Source: an uncultured Gammaproteobacteria bacterium (GTDB taxonomy: Bacteria > Pseudomonadota > Gammaproteobacteria > UBA9214). Taken from it: 15,299 bases of DNA. The stretch lies in contig CAJQOV010000010.1 of the NCBI GenBank assembly GCA_905480065.1, forward strand, positions 1-15,299, in the 5' to 3' direction. Shown one piece after another: positions 6,482 through 13,791 of the stretch. Numbering within the stretch: position 1 is the first letter of the stretch; the number at the start of each line of letters is the position of its first letter. Both the position numbers and the translations under genes were made by a program. The notes under the pieces are model-generated. The model had not been told where the DNA came from and did not search any database. It saw only the letters and a program-made list of their open reading frames with translations.

Positions 6482-7705
6482 ATGGAGCACAGCGAAGTCA
6501 TCGTCGTGGGTGGGGGTGTGGTCGGCACCACCATGGCCTGTGCGCTCGGCACTGCCGGCATCACGGTCACGCTGGTCGAGGCGCATGCGCCGGTGGCCGC
6601 TGCCGCACAGCGCGATCCGCGCATGTTTGCCATCACGCGCGCCTCGGAACGAATCTTTCGCTCCCTGCAGGCCTGGGACGCCATGACCGCACAGGAGCAT
6701 TGTGCCTTCACGGACATGGAAGTGTGGGACAGCACGGCCAATGGCTGCCTGCACTTCGACTGCGCCGAGCTGGCCGAACCCTGCCTGGGATACATCTTCG
6801 AGCCGTGTGTGCTGACCGCTGCGCTTGGACAACGCCTGCGGCAGCTGCCGTCGGTGCAGGTGCTGCAACCGGCTCATTGCCAGTCGCTGCAGGTTGAACA
6901 GGAGTGCGCCCGGGTAACCTTGCAGGACGGTCGGGTGTTGCAGGCCAGCCTGCTGGTTGCGGCAGATGGCGCGGGCTCACCACTGCGCAACATGCTCGGC
7001 ATCCCGGTGCAGACCGAGGACTATCACCAGACCAGCCTGGTGGCGCTGGTGCAGACGGCACGGGCGCACCGCCATACCGCTTGGCAACGTTTTCTGCCGG
7101 GCGGTCCGCTGGCCTTCCTGCCGCTGGCCGATGGCTGGTGCGCCATCGTGTGGACGCTGCCGGCAGCCGAGGCCAGCCGCGTGCAGGCGCTCGACGCTGC
7201 TGCTTTCCAGGACGAACTGGCCGCGGCGTTCGAGTGGCGTCTCGGCGCGATAGTGGATTGCGGCCCGCGCGCGGCCTGGCCGTTGCGGTGTCAGCACGCG
7301 GAACACTATGTAACTGAACGCGCAGCGTTGATCGGTGATGCTGCACATGTGATTCACCCGCTGGCCGGGCAGGGGGTCAATCTTGGCCTGCTGGACGCCG
7401 CGGCGCTGGCCGAGGTCATTTGTGCCGCGCGTGCGCGTGGCCGTGATCCGGGCACATTGCGGAACCTGCGCCGGTTCGAGCGCTGGCGGCGTGGCGACAA
7501 CCTGCTGATGATGTCCGCTATGACCGGCATCAACCGGCTGTTCAGCAATGCAAACCCGGCGCTCGGGCGCTTGCGCAGCAGCAGTCTTGACCTGGTCAAT
7601 CGCGCAGCCCCGTTGCGCAACTTGCTGATGCGACACGCAATGGGACTGGAGGGTGATCTGCCGGCGCTGGCCCGCCCGGTCGTACCGGATAACGCCTCGG
7701 CCTGA
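6482..7705 (+). CDS. ubiI: UbiI-type FAD-dependent ubiquinone hydroxylase
   Basis: A second 407-residue flavin monooxygenase of the UbiH/UbiF/UbiI family. Features are GGGVVG (10-15), EVWDS..GCLHFD (80-93), VAADGAG (159-165), GDAAHVIHPLAGQGVNLG (285-302) and the C-terminal MTGINRLFSN and MRHAMGLEGDLP blocks typical of UbiI/UbiF. The place next to ubiH is that of E. coli ubiI (visC), the C5 hydroxylase, and I assign it on that basis. UbiF (C6) or a broad-specificity UbiL/UbiM enzyme cannot be excluded from sequence alone; no third hydroxylase gene is in the window. The start is three bases after the ubiH stop with no strong ribosome site, which suggests translational coupling. Confidence 0.85.
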   Translation: MEHSEVIVVGGGVVGTTMACALGTAGITVTLVEAHAPVAAAAQRDPRMFAITRASERIFRSLQAWDAMTAQEHCAFTDMEVWDSTANGCLHFDCAELAEPCLGYIFEPCVLTAALGQRLRQLPSVQVLQPAHCQSLQVEQECARVTLQDGRVLQASLLVAADGAGSPLRNMLGIPVQTEDYHQTSLVALVQTARAHRHTAWQRFLPGGPLAFLPLADGWCAIVWTLPAAEASRVQALDAAAFQDELAAAFEWRLGAIVDCGPRAAWPLRCQHAEHYVTERAALIGDAAHVIHPLAGQGVNLGLLDAAALAEVICAARARGRDPGTLRNLRRFERWRRGDNLLMMSAMTGINRLFSNANPALGRLRSSSLDLVNRAAPLRNLLMRHAMGLEGDLPALARPVVPDNASA

Positions 7706-7745
7706 CATCCGCCCGTTTGCCGCGGCCCGCTTGCCACCGGTTATT

Positions 7746-7812
7746 GCAGGAGCGCTTATCAAGCGCGAAAAATCCCGGCACGGAGCCGATCGCGGTCGAT
7801 GACCGCTCCTGC
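7746..7812 (+). repeat. REPIN-like 67-bp palindromic repeat, copy A
   Basis: The ends GCAGGAGCG and CGCTCCTGC are a perfect 9-bp inverted repeat. Inside lie two separate hairpins, GCGCTT-ATC-AAGCGC and GCGGTC-GAT-GACCGC, joined by AAAAATCCCGGCACGGAGCCGATC. The whole can fold as a three-way or cruciform structure. Each half begins with GTAGGAGCG-type sequence in inverted orientation, as in REP doublets (REPINs) of Pseudomonas and Xanthomonas. It starts 41 bp past the ubiI stop and may protect or end that transcript. Confidence 0.9.
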
Positions 7813-7843
7813 AGGTGTGTCTATTTAAGGTGTATCTATTGTT

Positions 7844-7910
7844 GTAGGAGCGCTTATCAAGCGCGAAAAATCCCGGCACGGAGCCGATCGCGGTCGATGA
7901 CCGCTCCTGC
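7844..7910 (+). repeat. REPIN-like 67-bp palindromic repeat, copy B
   Basis: Identical to copy A except for the first bases, GTAGGAG in place of GCAGGAG, so the outer pair becomes a T:G wobble against CTCCTGC. The spacer from A to B (about 31 bp, two related copies of a GTGTCTATT/GTATCTATT motif) is similar to the spacer from B to C, so the arrayed unit is about 98 bp long. Confidence 0.9.
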
Positions 7911-7940
7911 AGGTGCGTCTATTCAGATGTGTCTATTGTT

Positions 7941-8007
7941 GTAGGAGCGCTTATCAAGCGCGAAAAATCCCCGCACGGAGCCGATCGCGGTCGATGACCG
8001 CTCCTAC
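7941..8007 (+). repeat. REPIN-like 67-bp palindromic repeat, copy C
   Basis: Ends are GTAGGAGCG and CGCTCCTAC, again fully complementary, so relative to copy A both sides of the outer stem have changed together. The linker reads AATCCCCGCAC rather than AATCCCGGCAC. The following spacer (AAGGAGCTGTGGGGGGGG) differs from the earlier spacers and resembles the flanks of the copies at the two ends of the window. Confidence 0.9.
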
Positions 8008-8030
8008 AAGGAGCTGTGGGGGGGGTGATT

Positions 8031-8097
8031 CTAGGAGCGCTTATCAAGCGCGAAAAATCCCCGCACCGAGCCAATCGCGCTCGCGGGCCGCTCCTGC
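8031..8097 (+). repeat. REPIN-like 67-bp palindromic repeat, copy D (divergent right arm)
   Basis: The left arm is intact (CTAGGAGCGCTTATCAAGCGC) but the right hairpin is GCGCTCGCGGGCCGC instead of GCGGTCGATGACCGC. It can still pair partly, with one mismatch and a wobble, and the terminal CTCCTGC is kept. This is the most diverged of the four and closes the array. Confidence 0.85.
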
Positions 8098-8240
8098 AAA
8101 TCCTTCTAATCATTGCGATTCCGGCCGGGGACGCAGCGGGTTCAGCCCGGGTCACTGCTGGATTGTCGCAGCGATCGCCCGGGCGGTGGCCGTCTTTCCC
8201 TGTGCTGGTCGGGGAATTTTCCGGATCGGCCCCGGCATTC

Positions 8241-8269
8241 TGGAACTCCCGCGCGCCGGGGAGTATATT
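8241..8269 (+). promoter_or_regulatory. Probable promoter of the gcv operon
   Basis: TATATT (8264-8269) is a good -10 with TGGAAC (8241-8246) as a poor -35 at 17-bp spacing. The predicted start near 8276 is about ten bases before the first paired bases of the riboswitch, as expected for its leader. Confidence 0.5.
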
Positions 8270-8284
8270 TGCACCTCAACATTA

Positions 8285-8472
8285 CTCTGCTGCGGGAGAG
8301 CGTGCCGGCCAGTATCCGGCACCGCCGAAGGCGCAACACGCCAGGAAACGCTCAGGCAAAAGGACTGTGGCAGATGTTGACTCTGGAGAGCGGTCGCTGC
8401 GCGGCCCACCGAAGGGGACAGGTGGAGGATGACTCACACCGACTCTCTCAGGTTACCGGACAGAGGGGCGAC
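8285..8472 (+). promoter_or_regulatory. Tandem glycine riboswitch
   Basis: Two glycine aptamers lie in a row. Aptamer 1 (about 8286-8374) has GGGAGAGC, CCGCCGAAGGCGCAA, CTCAGGCAAAAGGACTG and a closing TCTGC/GCAGA stem. Aptamer 2 (about 8376-8472) has CTCTGGAGAGC, CACCGAAGGGG, CTCTCTCAGG and CCGGACAGAGG. All are known signature elements of glycine riboswitches. The linker is only a base or two. The second closing stem can be extended: GTTG-A-CTCTG (8376-8385) with CAGAG-GGG-CGAC (8461-8472), which takes up part of the terminator's 5' arm. Glycine binding should therefore favour read-through into gcvT. Confidence 0.95.
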
Positions 8473-8502
8473 GGATAGCAGTTGCTGCCGTCGCCTTTTT
8501 TT
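8467..8502 (+). terminator. Riboswitch expression-platform intrinsic terminator
   Basis: GGCGACGG (8467-8474) pairs perfectly with CCGTCGCC (8488-8495), with a further AGCA/TGCT inner stem, followed by seven T. It ends 30 bp before the gcvT ATG. Its 5' arm overlaps CGAC of the extended aptamer-2 closing stem, so terminator and glycine-bound fold exclude one another. Confidence 0.93.
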
Positions 8503-8532
8503 ATGTACAGGGAAAACAACACGGAAACCCTT

Positions 8533-9621
8533 ATGGCCAACAAGACCCCTCTGTATGACGAACACGTCGCCGACGGCGGCAAGATCGTCGACTTCGCCGG
8601 CTGGGACATGCCGATCAATTATGGCTCGCAGGTCGAGGAGCACAACAACGTGCGCACCGACGCCGGTATGTTCGACGTTTCACACATGACCGTGGTCGAC
8701 CTGACCGGCGCGCGTACCCGTGAATACCTGCGCTACCTGCTCGCCAATAACGTCGACCGCCTCAAGGAAAGCGGCAAGGCACTGTACAGCTGCATGCTGA
8801 ACGAGCAGGGTGGCGTGATCGATGACCTGATCGTGTATTACATCCGCGACGATTATTACCGCATGGTGGTGAACGCCGGCACACGCGCCAAGGACCTGGC
8901 CTGGCTGGAACAGCAGTCGGTCGATTTCAGCGTCACCGTGACCGAGCGTCCGGAGCTAGCCATGATTGCCGTGCAGGGACCGAATGCCCGGGCCAAGACC
9001 CTGCCGCTGCTGCGCGATAGCGTGCGCGAGGCCGCTGCGGCACTGCAACCCTTTTATGGTGTGTTCGATGGCGAGTGGTTCATTGCACGTACCGGTTACA
9101 CCGGCGAGGACGGGTTCGAGATCGTGCTGCCGGCTGAAGAAGCGGCGCATTTCTGGAGTCGCCTGCGTGCCGCCGGTGTACGGCCGACCGGTCTCGGTGC
9201 GCGCGATACGTTGCGGCTCGAGGCGGGCATGAACCTGTACGGTTCCGACATGGACGAGAGCATCACTCCGCTCGAGGCCGCACTGAACTGGACCATTGCC
9301 TGGGAGCCGGCCGACCGCGACTTCATTGGCCGCAAGGCGCTGGAGCGGGCACGTGCCGAAGGTGTCAGGCACAAACTGGTGGGCCTGCTGCTGGAAGACA
9401 AGGGTGTGCTGCGCAATCACCAGAAGGTGCTGGGCGGTTCCGGCGAAGGCGAAATCACCAGTGGCAGTTTCTCACCGACGCTGCAGCGCGCCATCGCCTT
9501 TGCGCGGGTGCCGAAGGATACCGGCGAGCACTGCCAGGTGGATATCCGCGGCAAGCTGCACAGCGCACGGGTGGTCAAGCCCCCGTTTGTGCGCAACGGC
9601 AAGGCACAAATCGAGCTATAA
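8533..9621 (+). CDS. gcvT: Glycine cleavage system T protein (aminomethyltransferase)
   Basis: GcvT takes the aminomethyl group from lipoyl-H-protein and makes 5,10-methylene-THF, releasing ammonia. The 362-residue product (E. coli 364) starts with TPLYDEHVADGGKIVDFAGWDMPINYG, includes MFDVSHM (46-52), the folate-site acidic pair in GGVIDD (D97/D98), GYTGEDGFE and ARDTLRLEAGMNLYG, and ends with the barrel domain containing GxITSGSFSP and VKPPFV. The ATG at 8533 gives the standard MANKTPLYDEHV start; an earlier ATG at 8502 begins within the terminator T-run and was rejected. Ribosome site is weak (CGGAAA). First gene of the gcv operon, under the glycine riboswitch. Confidence 0.96.
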   Translation: MANKTPLYDEHVADGGKIVDFAGWDMPINYGSQVEEHNNVRTDAGMFDVSHMTVVDLTGARTREYLRYLLANNVDRLKESGKALYSCMLNEQGGVIDDLIVYYIRDDYYRMVVNAGTRAKDLAWLEQQSVDFSVTVTERPELAMIAVQGPNARAKTLPLLRDSVREAAAALQPFYGVFDGEWFIARTGYTGEDGFEIVLPAEEAAHFWSRLRAAGVRPTGLGARDTLRLEAGMNLYGSDMDESITPLEAALNWTIAWEPADRDFIGRKALERARAEGVRHKLVGLLLEDKGVLRNHQKVLGGSGEGEITSGSFSPTLQRAIAFARVPKDTGEHCQVDIRGKLHSARVVKPPFVRNGKAQIEL

Positions 9622-9662
9622 ATTCCAAATCGTTCGAATACGTAACTATCTGCGAGGCAATC

Positions 9663-10058
9663 ATGAGCAACATACCGGTTGAACTGAAATACGCAAAATC
9701 CCACGAGTGGGCGCGCCACAACGACGATGGCTCCATCACGGTCGGCATCTCCGACAATGCCCAGGACCAGCTCGGCGACATGGTGTATGTCGAATTGCCG
9801 GAAATTGGCCAGGCCGTGACGGCCGAAGAGGGCTGCGCCGTGGTCGAGTCGGTCAAGGCCGCATCCGATGTCTATGCGCCGGTATCCGGAGAAGTGGTCG
9901 AGGTCAACGAGGTGCTGGGCGACACGCCGGAACTGGTCAACCAGGACGCCTACGGCGCGGGCTGGCTGTTCCGTGTCCAGCCGTCCGATGCCGCTGAGCT
10001 GGATGCACTGATGAGTGGTGACACCTACGCCGAGTTTCTGGAAGACGAAGCACACTGA
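9663..10058 (+). CDS. gcvH: Glycine cleavage system H protein
   Basis: GcvH carries the aminomethyl intermediate between P, T and L proteins on a lipoyl arm. The 131-residue product has the usual small beta-sandwich; the lipoylated lysine is K65 in VESVKAASDVYAPVSGEVVEVN, and the N-terminus shows LKYAKSHEWA, both standard. Length agrees with E. coli (129). AGG lies about nine bases upstream of the ATG. Spacing to gcvT is 41 bp and to gcvPA 59 bp, both without terminators, so one transcript is likely. Confidence 0.97.
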   Translation: MSNIPVELKYAKSHEWARHNDDGSITVGISDNAQDQLGDMVYVELPEIGQAVTAEEGCAVVESVKAASDVYAPVSGEVVEVNEVLGDTPELVNQDAYGAGWLFRVQPSDAAELDALMSGDTYAEFLEDEAH

Positions 10059-10117
10059 AACCCTGCCAGCGGTGGCCAGCCAGCCGCCGCTGCACCTGAC
10101 CGGGAACCATTACGATC

Positions 10118-11518
10118 ATGCCATTTATTCCGCACACTGAAGCCGATGTCAAAGACATGCTGGCCGCTATCGGCGCCAGCAGCATCGAGGACCTGTTTGA
10201 CGAAATTCCCGCCAATCTTCGCATCGGCAAGCTGCACGGTGTGCCGGATGGTCTGAACGAACAGGAGGTTTCCCGCCTGATGCTGGAGCGCGCCGAGCGT
10301 GATGGCCGGCCGCTCTGTTTCATGGGCGCCGGTGCCTATGATCATCACGTCCCGGCGGCGGTCTGGGAGATCACCACGCGTGGCGAGTTCTACAGTGCCT
10401 ATACGCCGTACCAGGCAGAAGCCAGCCAGGGCACGCTGCAACTGATCTACGAATTCCAGACCATGATGGCCGGTCTTACCGGGCTCGACGTGTCCAATGC
10501 GTCGTTATACGACGGCGCATCCGGGATGGCCGAGGCCGTGCTGATGGCCATCCGCGCCAACCGCAAATCGAAGTCGCACCGTGTCCTGGTGCCGACCACG
10601 GTGCATCCGCATTACCGCAAGACCACGCATACCATTGTGAAGAACCAGGGTATCGAGCTGATCGAGCTGCCGTACTGCCCGCAGGGCGGTCACACGCTGG
10701 CGGATGCGTTGCAGCCCTACGCGGGCCAGGACATTGCCGCACTGGTGATCCAGCATCCGAATTTCTTCGGCATCCTGGAAGAGGTCGATATGCTGACCGA
10801 CTGGGCGCATGCGCAGGGAGCGCTGGTGATCGGTATTTCCAATCCGGTCTCGATGGCGTTGCTCAAGCCGCCGGGCAAATGGGGCAGTGCCGGGGCAGAT
10901 ATCGCCGTTGGCGAGGGACAGCCGCTGGGCGTGCCCATGATGGGCGGCGGTCCGTACTTCGGTTTCATGTGCTGCAAGAAAGACCTGGTGCGCCAGATGC
11001 CTGGCCGTATCGTCGGACGCACCATCGATCGCGACGGGCGCGATGGCTTTACCCTGACCCTGCAGGCGCGCGAGCAGCACATCCGTCGCTCCAAGGCGAC
11101 CTCGAACATCTGTACCAACCAGGGCCTGCTGGTCACGGCAGCCACCATCCACATGTCGCTGCTGGGTGCAGAGGGCCTGAAACGGGTGGCGCAAAGCTGT
11201 CACGAGAATACCCGCAAGCTGGTAGCCGCACTGACGGCCAGCGATTGTGTCGAGCCGGTGTTCAACCGGCCGTACTTCCACGAGGCGCCGCTGCGCCTGT
11301 CCTTGCCGGTGGAAGGTGTGGCCCGTGCCCTGCATGCACACAACATCCTGCCGGGATATATCCTCGGCAAGGAATACCCGGAGCTGGGCGATGCACTGCT
11401 GGTGTGTGCCACGGAACTGCGCACCGATGCGGATATCGAGCTGTATGCCAGTCACCTCAACCGGGTGATCGCGGCGCAGACGCAGGCGGGGTGTCCGACA
11501 CAGCCGAAGATGGCCTAG
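10118..11518 (+). CDS. gcvPA: Glycine dehydrogenase (decarboxylating) subunit 1, P-protein alpha
   Basis: This is the N-terminal half of the two-subunit P-protein, which with GcvPB decarboxylates glycine. The 466-residue product begins MPFIPHTEADVKDMLAAIG and has ELPANLR-like EIPANLRIG, FMGAGAYDHHVPAAV (66-80), YTPYQAEASQGTLQLIYEFQTMM, and GGGPYFGFMCCKKDLVRQMPGRIVG. It lacks the PLP lysine, as expected: that is in GcvPB. Length is slightly above the usual 440-450. Ribosome site is weak (GGGAACC). The beta gene does not follow directly; tpx lies between. Confidence 0.96.
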   Translation: MPFIPHTEADVKDMLAAIGASSIEDLFDEIPANLRIGKLHGVPDGLNEQEVSRLMLERAERDGRPLCFMGAGAYDHHVPAAVWEITTRGEFYSAYTPYQAEASQGTLQLIYEFQTMMAGLTGLDVSNASLYDGASGMAEAVLMAIRANRKSKSHRVLVPTTVHPHYRKTTHTIVKNQGIELIELPYCPQGGHTLADALQPYAGQDIAALVIQHPNFFGILEEVDMLTDWAHAQGALVIGISNPVSMALLKPPGKWGSAGADIAVGEGQPLGVPMMGGGPYFGFMCCKKDLVRQMPGRIVGRTIDRDGRDGFTLTLQAREQHIRRSKATSNICTNQGLLVTAATIHMSLLGAEGLKRVAQSCHENTRKLVAALTASDCVEPVFNRPYFHEAPLRLSLPVEGVARALHAHNILPGYILGKEYPELGDALLVCATELRTDADIELYASHLNRVIAAQTQAGCPTQPKMA

Positions 11519-11534
11519 CAAACCGTTCCCTGGG

Positions 11535-11560
11535 TCATCCCCGCGCAGGCGGGAATCCAG
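11535..11560. repeat. dRS3-like GC-rich inverted repeat
   Basis: ATCCCCGCGCAGGCGGGAAT (11537-11556) is an 8-bp inverted repeat with one mismatch, followed by CCAGG. The form TCATTCCCGC...GCGGGAATCCAGG is a dispersed repeat known in many proteobacteria (dRS3 of Neisseria has the same ATTCCC-N8-GGGAAT core). It lies 18 bp past the gcvPA stop. A partner-like GGAATCCGG occurs at about 11616-11624, so a larger decayed palindrome is possible. Confidence 0.65.
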
Positions 11561-11691
11561 GCAGCAGGCTATAGATGACAGGCAGCTGTCCTGGTATCGG
11601 TGGTAGTGAAGTCATGGAATCCGGCTGCAGGGCATTACCGGTGAAGGGATACCCTAGTGGAAATGAAACCAAGGAATTCAGGAGGTAGGAA

Positions 11692-12192
11692 ATGGCGAAA
11701 ATAACCCTGCAGGGGAATCCCTGTAACACGAACGGCGAGCTACCGGCGGTCGGCAGCAAGGCCCCCGATTTGCATCTGGTGGACGGCAAGCTGAATGATG
11801 TGCGCCTGGCCGATTTCGCCGGCAAGAAGGTGCTCATGAATATCGTGCCGAGCCTGGATACGCCGACCTGTGCGATCTCGACGAAAAAGTTCAACGAGCA
11901 TGCCGCCGGCAGCGCTGACATGGTGATGCTGGTGATCTCTGCTGACCTGCCGTTTGCGCAGGGCCGCTTTTGCAGCGCCGAGGGTATCGATAACGTGATC
12001 CCGCTGTCGCTGATGCGTTCACGCGACTTTGCCAGGGATTACGGCGTGCTGATCACCGACGGTCCGCTGGCCGGCATTACCGCGCGCGCCGTGGTCGTGG
12101 TGGGTGCCGACGGCAAGGTGAAATACTCCCAGCTGGTACCCGAGATTGCCGATGAGCCGGATTACAAAGCGGCGCTGGCGGCAATGAAGTAA
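11692..12192 (+). CDS. tpx: Thiol peroxidase (atypical 2-Cys peroxiredoxin)
   Basis: Tpx reduces hydrogen peroxide and alkyl hydroperoxides with thioredoxin as electron donor. The 166-residue product matches E. coli Tpx (168) closely in layout: ITLQGNPCNTNGELPAVGSKAPDL at the start, the peroxidatic cysteine C60 in PSLDTPTCAIST, the resolving cysteine C94 in DLPFAQGRFC, and ITARAVVVVGADGKVKYSQLVPEI near the end. The E. coli protein is periplasmic by early reports and cytoplasmic by later ones; no signal peptide is visible here. A strong ribosome site (AGGAGG, seven bases upstream) sets the start. The gene lies between gcvPA and gcvPB, with a palindromic repeat on each side, which is an uncommon place. 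No clear promoter was seen in the 173 bp upstream. Confidence 0.96.
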   Translation: MAKITLQGNPCNTNGELPAVGSKAPDLHLVDGKLNDVRLADFAGKKVLMNIVPSLDTPTCAISTKKFNEHAAGSADMVMLVISADLPFAQGRFCSAEGIDNVIPLSLMRSRDFARDYGVLITDGPLAGITARAVVVVGADGKVKYSQLVPEIADEPDYKAALAAMK

Positions 12193-12201
12193 ACAATTAC
12201 C

Positions 12202-12285
12202 GTCATTGCGAGCGAGGTGAAGCAATCTCCTGAGGTTGGCACTGAACCAGGAGACTGCCGCGCCGCTGTCGCGGCCCGCAATGAC
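12202..12285. repeat. 84-bp palindromic repeat (GTCATTGCGAGC type)
   Basis: GTCATTGCG (12202-12210) and CGCAATGAC (12277-12285) are perfect 9-bp terminal inverted repeats. Inside, AATCTCCTG pairs with CAGGAGACT, and GCCGCGCCGCTGTCGCGGC forms its own hairpin. The text GTCATTGCGAGC..GAAGCAATCTCC matches a small palindromic element dispersed in many bacterial genomes and often treated as a MITE or REP. It starts 9 bp past the tpx stop. Confidence 0.85.
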
Positions 12286-12323
12286 ACGAGACCGGATCCA
12301 TTGCTCCATCGAGGCGAATGTAT

Positions 12324-13778
12324 ATGCTGATATTCGAACAATCCCGCAACGGCCGCCGCGCGCTGGCACAGGCACCGCACCAGGCAACCGCTACCCCGGA
12401 TATTCCGGCTGGGCTGCTGCGCGAGCAACCGCCCCTGTTGCCGTCCGCATCGGAGCTGCAGGTGGTGCGTCACTTTACGCGCCTGTCACAGAAGAATTTT
12501 TCGATCGATACGCAGTTCTACCCGCTCGGTTCCTGCACCATGAAATACAACCCGCGTGCCTGTAACCGGCTGGCCATGCTGCCGGGTTTCCTGGCGCGGC
12601 ATCCGCTGGCACCGGCGTCGATGGGGCAGGGTTTCCTGGCCTGCATGTTCGAACTGCAGGAGATGCTGAAGGAAGTGACCGGTATGCCGGCCGTGTCGCT
12701 GTGTCCGGCCGCCGGTGCGCAGGGCGAGTTTGCCGGCGTGGCGATGATCCGTGCCTACCATGACGCGCGCGGCGACAGCGAGCGCACCGAGATCCTGGTG
12801 CCGGATGCCGCGCACGGTACCAACCCGGCGACGGCCGTGATGTGCGGCTACCAGGTGCGCGAGATTCCGACGGACCGTAACGGTGACGTCGATCTGGATG
12901 CACTGCGCAAGGCCGTGGGTCCGAAGACCGCCGGGATCATGCTGACCAATCCATCGACGCTCGGTGTGTTCGAACGCCGCATCGAGGAGATCGCCGGCAT
13001 CATTCACAAGGTCGGTGGCCTGCTGTATTACGACGGCGCCAACCTGAACGCGATTCTCGGCAAGGTGCGCCCGGGGGACATGGGCTTCGACGTCATTCAC
13101 ATGAACCTGCACAAGACCTTCTCCACGCCACATGGCGGCGGCGGGCCGGGTGCCGGTCCGGTGGGCGTCAGCAAGCGGCTGGAACCGTTCCTGCCGGTAC
13201 CGGTAGTGGGTTTCGACGGTGACGAGTATTACTGGATTACCGAGGAGGTGCGGCCGCAAAGCATCGGCCGTCTGTCCGCGTTCATGGGCAATGCCGGGGT
13301 ACTGATGCGTGCCTATATCTACGCACGCATGCTCGGACGCGAGGGTATGCATCGTGTCGCGGATTACGCCACGCTGAATGCCAACTACCTGATGGCACGG
13401 TTGTCCGCGGCCGGTTTTGACGTGGCCTTTCCGGGGCGTCGCGCCACGCATGAATTCATTGTTACCCTGAAGCGCCAGGACAAGACCTTGGGTGTGTCGG
13501 CGATGGATTTTGCCAAGCGGTTGCTGGATTACAACTACCACGCGCCAACCACTTACTTCCCGCTGCTGGTGCCGGAGTGTCTGCTGATCGAACCGACCGA
13601 AACCGAAACCAGGGAAGAGCTGGACGGATTCGTCGATGCCATGATCCAGATCCTCAAGGAAGCCGAGACCACCCCGGAACTGCTCAAGGAAGCACCGCAC
13701 ACGCTGCCGGTGCGGCGTCTGGATGATGTGCGTGCGGCCAAGCAGCTTGACCTGGCCTGGAGTCCGGCGGCGGAGTAG
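12324..13778 (+). CDS. gcvPB: Glycine dehydrogenase (decarboxylating) subunit 2, P-protein beta
   Basis: The PLP-bearing half of the split P-protein; with GcvPA it decarboxylates glycine and loads the remainder onto GcvH. The 484-residue product starts MLIFEQSRNGRRA and shows DTQFYPLGSCTMKYNPR, LCPAAGAQGEFAG, PDAAHGTNPATA, YDGANLNAI and the PLP lysine K264 in NLHKTFSTPHGGGGPGAGP. The ATG at 12324 is chosen over the one at 12318 because GAGG (12311-12314) is nine bases before it, three for the other, and because the family starts with MLIFE. It is separated from gcvPA by tpx and the two repeats but remains on the same strand; whether the riboswitch transcript reaches it depends on the hairpin at 12202-12285. 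Confidence 0.96.
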   Translation: MLIFEQSRNGRRALAQAPHQATATPDIPAGLLREQPPLLPSASELQVVRHFTRLSQKNFSIDTQFYPLGSCTMKYNPRACNRLAMLPGFLARHPLAPASMGQGFLACMFELQEMLKEVTGMPAVSLCPAAGAQGEFAGVAMIRAYHDARGDSERTEILVPDAAHGTNPATAVMCGYQVREIPTDRNGDVDLDALRKAVGPKTAGIMLTNPSTLGVFERRIEEIAGIIHKVGGLLYYDGANLNAILGKVRPGDMGFDVIHMNLHKTFSTPHGGGGPGAGPVGVSKRLEPFLPVPVVGFDGDEYYWITEEVRPQSIGRLSAFMGNAGVLMRAYIYARMLGREGMHRVADYATLNANYLMARLSAAGFDVAFPGRRATHEFIVTLKRQDKTLGVSAMDFAKRLLDYNYHAPTTYFPLLVPECLLIEPTETETREELDGFVDAMIQILKEAETTPELLKEAPHTLPVRRLDDVRAAKQLDLAWSPAAE

Positions 13779-13791
13779 GCCGCCGCGCCGC

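Noticed and set aside
7746..8097. Possible CRISPR array: four evenly spaced repeats
   Set aside because: The repeats are 67 bp, doubly palindromic and partly diverged, the spacers resemble one another, and no cas gene is in the window. This is a REPIN-type array.
7913..8478. Reading frames through the repeats and riboswitch region
   Set aside because: They translate repeat and RNA structure sequence; the RNA signatures explain the conservation and no protein family is seen.
8482..8532. N-terminal extension of gcvT
   Set aside because: The added codons lie within the riboswitch terminator; the family N-terminus begins at the ATG at 8533.
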